Source: Bolinopsis microptera
Taxonomy: Eukaryota; Ctenophora; Tentaculata; Lobata; Bolinopsidae
NCBI RefSeq assembly: GCF_026151205.1
Contig: NC_087080.1
Span: 12,323,837 to 12,387,836, forward strand
Length of the DNA: 64,000 bases
Direction of reading: 5' to 3'
Part shown: positions 21,531 through 33,200 of the stretch, in pieces
How positions within the stretch are numbered: position 1 is the first letter of the stretch
Layout of the letters: every line of letters begins with the position of its first letter
Program-made: the position numbers and the translations under genes
The notes under the pieces: model-generated
What the model saw: only the letters and a program-made list of their open reading frames with translations
The model's database searches: none
What the model was told of the DNA's origin: nothing

Positions 21531-22810
21531 ATCTCTAAGAACTAAGTATCGGCCCGAAAGCAACCTAAAAAAATGTTTACAGAGTGTGATTGATGTAATA
21601 AACCAAAACTGATTACAATTCGTTAAAGCCGTGAATGAATCAAAAAAGCTAGCGATTTTAACATGGTTTTTAAGGCACCTGAATACAGCGATTTTGGGTT
21701 TTTTAAACAAAATTTCGTTTAACTATAACAGTGCTGGTGCGTATTTCATGAAAATTGCTAAAAGATTTTAGTTAGCTGAAGACTACGAGAAAGGAATGTT
21801 TTTTAAAGATTTGCAATTTAATTTTAATTTCTTCCTGCCTTTTTTCTTCCTATTCCTACTTTGAATACTTCAGAAAAATTAATAATTCGATTGTGGGTGT
21901 TTTGCAGAGCGATTTACATTTATATCAACTTCCTTATACGGTCGTATCACGTGATCGAGACAGTTTTTCGCCAATATCTTGCCAGGGGAACATTTTAACC
22001 CTGTGTCATGTGGATTGTGGGGTGCCGGTGATTCGGAATCAGCGTCCGAAAATACATCGATAGCACGCTCGACGCTCGTGCGTGATAAGCCCGCGATATA
22101 AAACGTGAAATCCGTTATTAATATTATTCCAAGCTGGGGATCCTGCGAAAGGGCTTCCTAACGCTTTGGCTACTGGCTAGACTAAAGGTTGAAAAAATGT
22201 TAGCTAAAGACTATGAAAAAGGAATATTTTCAGATTTGTAATTTAATTTCTTCCTGCCTAATTTCAATGCTTCAGAGAAACTAATAATTCGATTGTGGGT
22301 GTTTGAAGAGTGATTTAGCACGCTCGCGGTGCTCAGCCTGTCATCCCACCGAATATCCAATTGGTTTATATTATTATGGACAGAAAAAGCCTGAGGTAAC
22401 CAGGTAACCTGTTTAATTATTTTTCTCTCCGGCCCTCTCTCTCCCTTTCTCTCCCTTTTTGTAGCTGTGCTCTCTTATCTCTCTATCTCTCCCTTTTACT
22501 TACTCACTGTGTGTTTTTTGCATTTTATTCTTTCCTCAAAATGGAATTTTTTTAGAGGTTAAATTAGTATTACTATTGTAAGTCAGGAGTTCCGCCACTA
22601 CAGTACGAATGATGATTAATTACTCTACACTTGACTATCACGTGACTTTTTAACACGTTCTCTAGGTGGCCCTGAATCAGAATGACTAGTATTCGAAACC
22701 CTAACGAACCCTCAAATCTTATCCCAACCCTATACTAACCCTAACCCAATCCAGCTAACTGAAGCATATGCTAAAACCCTAACCTGAAACCCAGCCTATA
22801 ACGAGAAATG

Positions 22811-23040
22811 AGACCAACTTCCTTATACGGTCATATCACATGATCGAGACAGTGTTTCGCCGATATATCGCAAGGGGAGCATTTTAACCCTATGTCTGCA
22901 TGTGGGGTGATTCGGAATCAGTGTCAAAAATACATCGATTTAAGTTGGTTTTAACTGTCGGGGGCCTTTTTAGTAAAATCTCGAAGATGGAGTGTACATA
23001 AGTCATTAAATTGAAAGTAATTTAGTACGCTCGAGTCTGC
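22811..23040 (+). repeat. Dispersed repeat family D (CACGTGATCGAGACAG type)
   Basis: Shares with 21935-22065 and inverted 53140-53345 the ordered blocks CTTCCTTATACGGTCATATC, GATCGAGACAGT, ATTTTAACCCTATGT, GATTCGGAATCAG and AATACATCGAT. Copies carry flanking telomere-like CCCTAA units. No coding capacity. Confidence 0.65.
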
Positions 23041-23272
23041 ACAAGGATCGACTGCTTATTTGTGACAACCAACTTATACTAATACTAATAGTAATACTAA
23101 TACCATTTATGATTTAGGTTTTTTATCGATAGTAAATAAAATTGAAAAGCTTAATTTGGATATATAAGTACGAGTACCTATTGTTTTATGATTTAATATC
23201 TTTGATCGATTATACTTCACATCTAGTGAGTATTAATTACAAACATATTTGCAGTAGTCAGAAGTTCAGAAG

Positions 23273-23836
23273 ATGAAAATAATACTAGCTATAATAGCTG
23301 CAAGTTGTATTGTGGTTTGCACCAAGGCTATAAGCTGTTATCAGTGCCAAGATGTGGCCCTTAAGTACGACTCCGCTGCCGTGAACGATATGGTGGAACA
23401 GAGTGAGGGAGAGGAAGGTGACGAAGAAGCTCCTCCGAAGTGTGACTCATCCCACATGACCGCTTGTTCTAGTGATACGGAAGTTTGCGGAGCTGTCAGC
23501 ATAAGCTATAGTGCCAGTTTCTTCGGTGTGTCAATGACAGGCGAAACGGTCCTTAGAGAATGTCTGGCCGATGTTGGTGACATTACCGACGAGGCAATGG
23601 AGCAATTTTGTACGTCGATTGAAGAATCGATGACAAAGGATTCTTCGGATGCTAATACCATAGATTTTAAATCTTGCAAATTGGATGTCTGCAGTACTGA
23701 TAACTGCAACACACAAGGAATGGAGAAATTCCAGGACGACGGAGAAAGGGAGAACTATGTGTCCTCGGAAACTAAGCTGACGATCTCGTTCCTTCTCATC
23801 CAGCTCGTCTCTTTCCTTGCAGTCACTATTCTTTAA
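23273..23836 (+). CDS. Ly6/uPAR three-finger GPI-anchored surface protein
   Basis: A single-exon frame of 187 residues. It has a clear signal peptide (MKIILAIIAASCIVVCTKA) and then the Ly6/uPAR start SCYQCQ. The cysteine pattern continues through CDSSHMTACSSDTEVC, RECLADVG, FCTSI, SCKLDVC and the diagnostic C-terminal CSTDNCN. A hydrophobic tail (LTISFLLIQLVSFLAVTIL) with few charges predicts a GPI signal. Between fingers sits an unusually acidic insert (EQSEGEEGDEEA). The family covers CD59-like and Ly6-like surface proteins with diverse ligands; no specific ortholog is claimed. Intronless structure is less usual for this family, whose animal members normally have introns. Confidence 0.8.
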   Translation: MKIILAIIAASCIVVCTKAISCYQCQDVALKYDSAAVNDMVEQSEGEEGDEEAPPKCDSSHMTACSSDTEVCGAVSISYSASFFGVSMTGETVLRECLADVGDITDEAMEQFCTSIEESMTKDSSDANTIDFKSCKLDVCSTDNCNTQGMEKFQDDGERENYVSSETKLTISFLLIQLVSFLAVTIL

Positions 23837-25454
23837 GTTTAATTTTGACAAAAGAATGTGAACGATTTATGTAACCCGTGTTATTACATTATGACATAAA
23901 TAATTAGAACTATACGCGACGGTAATATTTAGAGTTAGACTTAAAGTATTTAGTATTCTAAATCTATGCATGTAATAATAATGTAATTATAAACTTGCAA
24001 AACTTTCAAAACTTACAAAACCAATAAAACTTGTAAAACTTGTAATACTTATAACATAATTGGTCCTTTTATTGATGTTTCATATTTCACGGCAGTTTCC
24101 TTTTCAGAGTTTGAGTTTATATTTAGAAACTAACCATACTATCTTTTAGATTTATGTCACTTATGATGGCTCCGGCTGAAAGTACTATGACTCATTTTAT
24201 CTAGAAGATTGTAGTTTCATTGCTTCTGAAGTAGCTATCAGTTCGCCGGTCAATGTTGGGTATAATACTCTCTTGATACTTATAACATATAATACCTTCC
24301 GGGAATTATATCCACTAAAAGTCTCGGACACCGAGAGCTGATAATTTGCACATTTTTCCCGTACCATAATTATGGTATGCTTCCACCTGATCAAAAATAA
24401 AATCTGTGGCATCATGGCTTAAACCGTAAACGCACTTATGACTTAATTTGTGTGCTGAAGAATCTATTTTTTATTAGATTTTCAGGGTGTTCCAAGACCA
24501 GTGTCCAAATTCAAAATGTTGATTGTTGATGCTTTATTTTATGAAGGAGTAAATTGATTGGTTTTTTCATTATTGTTAATTGTGCTTGATAGATCCCCCA
24601 ATTTACGTTTTAGCAGCAAACACTGAAGACGCATTAAATCGTTTTATTTCACATTTTTATATTGCTCCCAACTTTGCGTTGCAAAATGGCGAAAATAACT
24701 CGATCAGACGGGATGACAGTCGACTTGGCGGAGCATTTTGAAAGTTATGGCCGAAGCTGTTGGGTAACCCGATTCTACAACTGTCACTAGAAAACTCTTT
24801 TGACTTTGTAGCTTTCAAAACTAGTTATCAATCAAAGTATCTCAATTTTGTCAAATATGAAGGGATCATGATATGCAACCTTGGTCTTGAGGATCAGGAC
24901 CAAATGGATATTTGGACCACACCTGTTGGATGACGAAAATAATTAGGCAGAGACGGTGCCTAGTTTAAGGCTCCTTTGGGGAATGATTCACCTCAAGGAA
25001 ATATAATTAAGTCACTTTTTATCTAAATCCAGTTGATTTATTTTTGTCGGGCTATTATATTTATAATTCTTATAGTTATATGCACAACCATTTATTAGAA
25101 ATAAGCAGTATGCCTCAATTGTTTAGTTTTGAGCAGTAAGATCAAGATTATTACCCAATTGCAATGTATCAAAAGTTCTGTGAAGGACGCACGGTTTTTT
25201 ATTTTACGTATGTACAGTGTTTTCGAAATAAGTAGGTAGTTTTCTGTTTTAAGTGAAATGACTATAATAAGGCGGGGAAATTTGCTTGACTCTATAATAA
25301 CATACAGTGTGATTTATTAAAATAATGATAATTATGCAATAGTTACCATAACAACGATGACTGACTATAATACCTAATTGCACGTGCGTCGTGCAATAAT
25401 AGTGTCACATACATTTGTTCATTCCATAGTATCTAATGATTTTAGTTTTAGTGC
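23837..25454. other. Intergenic, no gene seen
   Basis: Begins with the 3' UTR of the Ly6-like gene, with AATAAAACTTG near 24022 as a plausible polyadenylation signal. ORFs here show no domain or splice support. Confidence 0.4.
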
Positions 25455-25790
25455 ATGATGGCAATCACCACAATAGGCTTCAAATGGCAGGTGCTTGCAA
25501 TAGCGCTAATACTCTTCCAAACTTTTAGTGCGAAAAAAGCAAAAGACTGTAATGATGACAGCGCTCTGGGGGAAATTAAGGACGATGGACAAAGTGAGGA
25601 TCCTGGACTGTTCTTCTATAACAAGATACGTACGACTAAGAGCCCTGATTCCGTTCTGGGAAAACTAAAAGACTGCGGGGGAGGAAAAGCAAAATTGAAG
25701 AATAAGAAGAATAAGAAGAAGATGAAGAAAAATCAGAAAAGAAATAAACCGGATGAGATGAGCACAACCATCACTCAGACTGAACCGTAG
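25455..25790 (+). CDS. Small secreted lysine-rich protein, unrecognised
   Basis: An uninterrupted frame of 111 residues. The N-terminus is a plausible signal peptide (WQVLAIALILFQTFSA) followed at once by KKAKDCND. The middle contains two Asp/Gly-rich repeats (SALGEIKDDGQ and SVLGKLKDCGG), each matching S-x-LG-x-[IL]-K-D. The tail is a Lys/Asn-rich block ending TQTEP. Only two Cys remain after cleavage. The high-lysine tail could be a matrix- or nucleic-acid-binding segment, or a cleaved peptide precursor; there is no family match I recognise. Confidence 0.5.
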   Translation: MMAITTIGFKWQVLAIALILFQTFSAKKAKDCNDDSALGEIKDDGQSEDPGLFFYNKIRTTKSPDSVLGKLKDCGGGKAKLKNKKNKKKMKKNQKRNKPDEMSTTITQTEP

Positions 25791-27567
25791 ATTTAGAAAA
25801 GAAAATAGACGTGATGAAATAGGAGCTAACATAACCCTGCAGTCTGAAGCGAAACCAGAAATGAATAAATTAAAATGAACTGTAATTTTAAAAGTCTAAG
25901 CTATCCGAAAAACACTCGAATGAGAATGAATTTTGAATGAATTTAACTGAATGTGGTTTTAGTTTACTTACTAAATATTAGTCAAATAGAACAATGTTAA
26001 TTCGTATAATGGTTGCACAAGGATTATCAATGTTGATGTGTGTAGTTCCACCAGGGTCCAGGGTTGATAGTAGTGGCCACTCCCTGAAAACCACACACCT
26101 AAACTGGCGTCTATTCAGGGATGTGCAGGGATGATTGGACTTATGAAGAGAGTCCGATTCTCAGTCATCAGAATTTTGATAATCTTGCTGAATAACGCCA
26201 TTATTTCAACATATTCAATCGTTCTGTTACACTTACCACAACACCAGATTGCCATGGAACCCGTTATTTGATCTAATGATCACCTAGGTGATAAATGAGC
26301 TATCTTGTGAGCAGCAAATAGTGACGTATATTTTCATTTGCTCACTCTTTATTTCACTTTCCAGTGCCTCCAGCCTGATCCCTTATTAACTACAACGGTT
26401 TTTTGAACTGTACAAACTTAACCAACAATTTATCATCTATTAACCTTGACCGAATATTTAACTGTAAGTTCGTTTTAACGTATCGCAATTACATAGCAGC
26501 ACAACTTACTAAGAAAACAGAAGGTTTAAAGTTGATAAGAAGTGTGTTACCATGAACTTGTAACATGAGCTCAAATTACCCATAATGTGATGCCACCCCA
26601 AACAGTGAAGCCTTGACCTAATAACCAGGGTCCAGCTAGCGGAATTGTACTTTCTAAGTTTCAACCCTCTAATAAACCATTTGTTAGGCGACAGTTCCAT
26701 TGTATCCAATTCTTGAAATAAAATTTACGATTTTACAGTCAGTCGATTCCCTTGATAACTGAACAATTAAGCCTTGCAACGTCTTTTGCTTATGATCTGA
26801 CGATCAGTGAGGTCGCCAGAACGTTAATGGCCTGCATGATCCTCCTAAGCAATGCTTGTCAGAAAGTCAGCTAGATTTTGCTAAATACAAAATAATAAAC
26901 ATCGTAATGCTCCTTGTACGCGCCACTCTTGATACAGCTGCACAATTCGTCTACAAGTTTATTTGCTTCTTCAAGTGTGAATGTGTCAAGTATGATCATA
27001 ACCAGAGTTTAAAACACTTTTTTTGAAATTTGCCGTTTATTTTTGTGAGTTTTACAAGTAGAGAGTTAGTGAGTTTTACGAGTAGAGAGTTAGTGATTTT
27101 TCGAGTAGATAGTTAGTAAGCCTTTCGAGTAGAGAGTTGTGAATGTGAGTAGAGATTAAGCTCTAAGTAGTGAGTTAGTTGCAAGGTGCTCGTTATGTGA
27201 CGGAACAGGTTCAATACAATGAAGCTTAGTAACGCTACAGTTATTAATTAGATGCCAGATCTCCCCCGGGGAGCGGGTTATTCATTAGTTTTTAGAACAC
27301 CTTCTTACTTGTATTAACTGTAATACCAACTGACCAACTTATTCTTACTTGTTACACTCGGTTGGACTGTGCTTTCCACTGTTACTTTCGTCTTCATACG
27401 CTTTCTTTGTATTGGCTCAACTCTTTTTTGTTGGGAAGTAAAATTGGATAGCATCGGTTTTATAATGTAATCAGATGAGTAGCTATTGCAGTTATTGTGG
27501 TACTTTTACTAATGGTTACAAATTTACCGCAGTAAAAATATGGAACTAATAATTCAGTAAGTTGCAG
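25791..27567. other. Intergenic or upstream region of the next gene
   Basis: Contains a degenerate GAGTAGAGAGTTAGTGA tandem repeat at about 27055-27150. No supported exon was found, although an upstream exon of the 27568 gene is possible because a splice acceptor directly precedes its ATG. Confidence 0.4.
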
Positions 27568-29717
27568 ATGACCCAGCTCGACAGAGTGAAGAGGGTTCCT
27601 AAAATGTGCACCACCAGCTCCCGGTACGAGGAGTACAACAAAATACAACTCTGTAGATACCACGCTAATAAGACTAGAGCTACCATCTGTACTCCGGTAA
27701 GATACTATCTGTACTCCGGTTAGATGCTATCCGTACTCCGGTGAAATACTATCTGTACTCCGGTAAAATACTATCTGCACTCCGGTAAGATGCTATCTGT
27801 ACTCCGGTAAGATGCTATCTGTACTCCAGTAAGATACTATCTGTACTCCAGTAAGATACTATCTGTACTCCAGTAAGATGCTATCTGTACTCCGGTAAGA
27901 TGCTATCTGTACTCCAGTAAGATGCTACTTGTACTCCAGTAAGATACTATCTGTACTCCAGTAAAAATTAATATTTGTGCTCCAGTAACACTATCTTTAT
28001 AACAGTGTACTTATAATAAGTAATATTCTCTTAGGAATTGTATCTTAGTAACAGTAGCTTAGCAACAGTATCTTAAGAGGACATACACCAAAACTTTTTT
28101 TGCCGGGACCCGCGATTTGACTTCATATTAATTATGAAAGTATAGATTTAAAAAATAAGATTTGATACATTGAAATTTTTTTTCAGTATTAAAGGATTTT
28201 ATAATTAAACAATATATGACGAAGTTACAGACCAAACAAGGTCGAGAGAAGCAAAATTGAAATTTTTGCCTACTATCAAAGTTGTATATTTTACCAATCA
28301 CCCAGGTCATAAGATATCGCTTCAAAAATTCTTGTATTTTGAGTATCATATCCAACTTTTTGGAACATGATTTCTCTCTCTTTTAAGCCTTAAATCTGCC
28401 ATTTTTGGCCCTTTTTTACGAAGTCATTTGAGGCCAGACTTCATACCTCAAAACTCAAAAATGAGAAAGGGCTTCTTATACGGACTGTCAATAATGTTTA
28501 GTAACAAAAATCAGCCAAAAAACTTTTAAAATGACTGAAATATCGGTATTACAGTGACAGACTTCTAAAATTTGAAAAAACTTTCCAAAAAGAAAATATT
28601 TTTTTCCGAAAGTGCATATTCTCAAAATTTTTTTTTCAATGTATCAAATCTTATTGTTTTTATCTATACTTTCATAATATGAAGTCAAATCGCGGTTCCC
28701 GACAAAAAAAGGTGTTGGTTTATGTCCCTTAAGAGCTTAAGATAACAATTGATACGACATAGTCTTTCAGAGCAAGCCAAGACAATTGGGGGCAGTTACG
28801 GAGCTGTTAGTACTCCACAACGCAGCTGACAGACAGTGCAGTCAAGAGGTACAATATCACTACATATCTTTTTATATGTGTTTTAAGGAGTGTCTCTTGG
28901 TTCTTTCTTACAAGTTGAATGTTATGACATGTTTCGAATTTTTAAATCACCCACAATTCTCAGGTGCACTACTACCTAAGAGAAATGTTCGAACAGGCAA
29001 AGAAATTGAAAGAGTTCCAATCCTGCCGACTCCAGAACTATAAACCTATTATCTCAGCTAAAACAAGTAAGGCACCTTTTTATATCAAGGTTTAAGCTTG
29101 GAATTGGAATCAGAAATGGCAGCCCCATATGCATAGAAAGATAGAAGGAGGGGACGCGGATTCAGGGTATCTTGGTCTGCGCAAGCAATTCATCGACTTT
29201 ACAAGTATTATCTGACCAGTAATCCTCCATCTAACACTATTTTACCATACACACCACTGTTTGACCACTCATTGAACTTCCATCGACTATAGACTCTATA
29301 GAGGTATTATCTGGTCACTACTCCACCATTTACCACTATTTTACCACTATTCTACCACTAATCCTTACAGCTCGGAGCAAGCAGCAGAGTCCAGCCACCT
29401 CACAGAGAGTAACGTTCAGCGCTCTGGGTGTTCCCACACAACGGAGTAGGGTGAGAAAACACCACACTGTCACCCACTCTCTGTTGTCAGACGATCACGG
29501 GGTCTGTAGAGATGGCCAGGATCAGAGAGTCTTCATCAAACTGTCCCGACCAACTCTTGAGCAAACACAGCCCGATAGAACTGTGAGAAAACAGACATTT
29601 AGACCCTTTTGTTTGATAAGAGGGCCACAGGAGCTGAATAGATTGAAACCCAAACCTGTTTCAGCTCCGCCATCTTCGCCCCAACTGGCAGAAGACACTC
29701 CCCTTAGACTGGTCTGA
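27568..29717 (+). CDS. Unrecognised basic protein with four exons
   Basis: Exons 27568-27696, 28771-28848, 28964-29066 and 29371-29717 join in phase to 218 residues. The first ATG follows a splice acceptor (GTTGCAG|ATG), so a 5' noncoding or coding exon probably lies upstream. The sequence is basic: VKRVPKMCTTSSRYEEYN, then a helical segment (VHYYLREMFEQAKKLKEFQS) and a Ser/Pro/Arg-rich C-terminal half (KPKPVSAPPSSPQLAEDTP). No signal peptide, TM span or known domain is visible. It converges on RPGRIP1L about 550 bp downstream. The donor of exon 1 is the first unit of a tandem array and intron 1 also contains a small transposon. Confidence 0.6.
27680..27995. repeat. 22-bp tandem array of splice-donor sequences, about 14 units
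   Basis: The unit CTGTACTCCGGTAAGATGCT repeats from the end of exon 1 (CTCCG|GTAAGATAC at 27692) through the proximal intron. Variants change CCGG to CCAG or AAGAT to TAGAT, but nearly all keep GTAAG or GTRAR. The array therefore presents a series of near-identical 5' splice sites 22 bp apart. Confidence 0.9.
28080..28727. mobile_element. Inverted-repeat element with 8-bp target duplication
   Basis: Termini GGACATACACCAA and, inverted, GGACATAAACCAA are followed by ATTTGACTTCATA and GTATAGAT... on both arms, giving imperfect inverted repeats of about 110 bp. CTTAAGAG is duplicated at 28072-28079 and 28728-28735. The interior is AT-rich with no transposase, so this is a nonautonomous element in the first intron of the 27568 gene. 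Confidence 0.82.
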
Positions 29718-30263
29718 GGAACTGGTCATGTCTTTATCAGACTGGTCTGAGGTACCACTTATCTCTTTTCCTGACCCTTCTGTGGAACTAGTTTTATTTT
29801 TTCCTGATAAGTCTGAGAAACCATTCTCTTCATGCAATATTTATGAATAATGTATTGAATTCTTGTTAAAGCTATTGACCACAAAGCAGTTTGTTTTAAA
29901 ACACGCTGGTAACAGTTTTAGCTTAACTGTAGTGGGCAAACAGAGTTTACTGTTTAATGATATTTTTGACGTTTCAAGTGGCTTACCACCCAATAATCGT
30001 GCGGTTTATCTGTTCCATTAAGTTATTACGAAATCAATCAGCATAAATTTAAATAATAAACTTACATCAAACAAATATGAACATAAACTGTTAACTGTTA
30101 AGGAAAAAGTAGAAAAAGTCAAAATCAGTCATCGAGTCTACCAGTGATATTACCAGTGGTAGGACCACCGTCATAATAAATTAGCTGCATAACAAAAACA
30201 GCCATAAAATCAAATAAATCCAACACTAAGCTGAATATTTGACAGAAGATTTCATCGTTTGTG
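29718..30263. other. 3' intergenic space between convergent genes
   Basis: Holds the two 3' UTRs. A short tandem repeat around ACTGGTCTGAGG overlaps the stop of the 27568 gene (29708-29755). Confidence 0.5.
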
Positions 30264-33200
30264 TCAGGTAAGTGCCCTGATAGCGCTCATTGTTTCTATG
30301 GTAACACAGAGGACCCCCACCTGATTACCATCCCTCGCCCCGAAGAGCGGTAACTCCTCTTCTGTGATATCTTCCAACACGGGTAAATCCACAGTAGCCC
30401 TACACAGGTTATTGCACTCAGCATCTGTATCATCACCAGGGTCTGATACCACTGTGAATGTGATCTTTTTCTCGGCAGAGTTGTTGACAATATCTTTGAG
30501 CATACGCCAATCCTCTGTTTCCTTCTCGATGTAAAATGTTTTCCTGAAGTTAAAGTTCAGTTTTGTGTCCGGTGTAACTTTTACTGATCCGGGCGTTTCT
30601 GTGTCTGCTGGGTCCACATTTAGTAGCTTGTATTCTACAAATACCTGGAAAAGAAGCACTATTAGATATTAAAGATTAAACAGTAAAATATAATACAAAA
30701 TACATAGTGTAAATTGTAAAAGTAATCAAAGTCAGTAGCGTGGTCTAATTTAAATTATTGATTACGTATGGTTGCATACGCATTATTGCTAATAAACAAA
30801 CTTCTTACCTGCCCGATTTCTGCCTCCACAACAAAGAATGCGTCAGGTCTGAAGGAGAGATAGTGAATAATGACGACGAGGGGAGGAGGGCGGGGAGTAG
30901 GGTCAGGAGTAGAGGAGACTGTCTCTCCGAGATCAAGCGAGTCAGCAGTCCTGGACATTGACATGTCACGTGTAGCAGTAAAGTCACGTGTAGCTGTAAA
31001 GTCACGTGTCGTCATCACCACCATCTCGTCGTCATCACTGGACATCATCCGCTCTGTTACCTGTTCCAACGTCTCGTCCTCGTCTAGTCCCGCGTTATTT
31101 GCTGAGTTACCTGAGAACATGGAACTGTGGTAAGTTACCAAGGTTACCATTGGTAACTAGTCACCAGCAACAAATATTTAGTTACTTGTAACTAATAAAA
31201 ATGGCAACTTAAAGCTAGCTACTTTGACAACTGTCAACACTCAATATTATATTAATATACATAATAGGTAACTACTTGATGTCGTGTCTGACCTATTTCA
31301 AGTGAGTCCTCCTCCGATGGCTCCTCCTCGAAGAATGTGGTATCAAAAGGAGTGGCCTGGTTCAGCTGAGCTGCAGAAGTGGGCTCCAACTCTGTTTCAA
31401 CTGATAATTATAGAGTTTACGGTGTAAATTACGGCAGTTTTAGGGGACTTTAGGGGGTGTATAATTGTAAACCAACTTACCTGCTTTAACTATTATGGGG
31501 TATGCGGATGATTTTTAGAATAATTAATTAGCTACATAAGTAATGAATAATTGATCAATGAATTATTAACTTATTAGCGATTAACTAATTGATTACCGAT
31601 GTCAGGTTCGTCGTCAGAGAGGTCCATGTAGCTGGGAGGTCGAGGGGAAGGGACTGGAGTTGTGGATCTCACTTCAAACGTGCCCAGAACAATATCATCT
31701 TCGTCACTACTGTCGTCTAGTACACTCTGTTGTAACTGGGAGTTACAGTTAGTATCTCTTTTCTCAGTATCTCCCGTACTATCTTTCTTTATAATATCAA
31801 TCAAGTTAAACTTAAATATTTATATATTTATTAATATTAAAGTTAAATATGAGGACATCTGTACTAATATACATATAATCCACTCCGCTATTCTGCACTA
31901 AATAAAAACCTTTTTGAGTCTCGACACTTGTGAGTTTTCTCCAGGAGCTGAGGATTCTTCTTTTTCTTGAGCGCTCTGGGCGTCGGCTGCGGCTTTCTGA
32001 GATGTTTCTTGGTCATTATCAGAAGAACTAGCCAGTCCAGCTAATTCTTCCATCTCCTCACTAATCTCATCGCTAATTTCCTCGCTAATTTCATCGCTAA
32101 TGATGGCTTGCACAATGTGGTCACCCTGTGTAACCAGAGTTTTGGGCGGTTCATCCACCGAGGATATTTCCGAGATGGTGCTTCCAGAAGATTCCTGCGA
32201 TATCTATTGATTTGTTAAATCAGTGAAAAAAAACCTTTAACTCGTGCACAGAAAATAGACGTATTCGTCCAAATATTGTGAAACCTAAAACGTTTAAATA
32301 CACACCCATTACTAACAAGATAGTTTACCTCTTTAGTTTTCTTGACAGCCCTCTCATACTCCTCCACACTTCTGAAGGATAAGAACTCAGTTTGGGGAGC
32401 CTCAACTGTTGTTACCTCTTGTTCCTCCCTTAACTCTGCTTCTTCTATCTTGAACGTCACCTGATTGGTTACAGTAAGTTATTATCTACTGTAATCTATA
32501 GGTTAAACAGGGGTTAGTCTATGAGGGGACTGCTAGGTGGTTTTATGGAAGGGGTTATGAGGGTTAGAGGGCAATAACGAACATGTTGAAGAGCTGGTTT
32601 ACTCTGCTCCTTTATCAATTCCTCTTCTTTTACACCCTCTTCTTTAGCCCTCCTCTGCTCTTCCTCTTCTCTCCTTTGTGCTGCCTCTCTCCTCCTCTCC
32701 TCCTCGTCTTCCCTTCTCCTCTCTTCTGCTCTCCTTTTCTCATCTTGTTCACGTGAAATCTGCTCGTAGTGTTCTGGGAGCAGTGACTGCGGTTCTGAAA
32801 CAAACAAACATTCAGACGTTCAGACAAACGTTCAAATAACAAGCTATTATTATTGTACCCTGGTTACAATTTATAACTTTCGGATAATCTTTAAATATAA
32901 ATGAACGTTTAACAAAACGTTCAAAAATGTAAATGAACGTTTAACAAAACGTAAATAAAAATGTAGATGAACGTTAAAGTAAAACCAAAGAACTGACCAG
33001 TGTCCAAGTCACAGGCTGCGTATCGTCTGTCAGTCTGATCAGGAGTAAGAATATCAGGCTGAGCCGAGGGAGGCAGATAGCTCATCTGCCACTCCAACTT
33101 CAGGGACATAACCCCAACCACCCCACCTCCAAGAGTCTTGTTGGAGATCTCAAACACACCGGAGATATTGTTACCGTGAGCTAGGGGCAGGAGGGGCACT

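Larger units (their letters stand above)
20356..23272. other. Intergenic region rich in dispersed repeats
   Basis: No protein gene is supported. At 21361-21530 lies a merged copy of modules A and C. At about 21935-22065 and 22811-23040 are two copies of the CACGTGATCGAGACAG family, also present inverted at 53140-53345. Telomere-like AACCCTAACCC stretches occur at 22700-22790, and a C/T-rich stretch at 22425-22500. Confidence 0.5.

Noticed and set aside
27680-27995. CRISPR-like regular repeat
   Set aside because: Units are contiguous with no spacers, and the setting is a eukaryotic intron.
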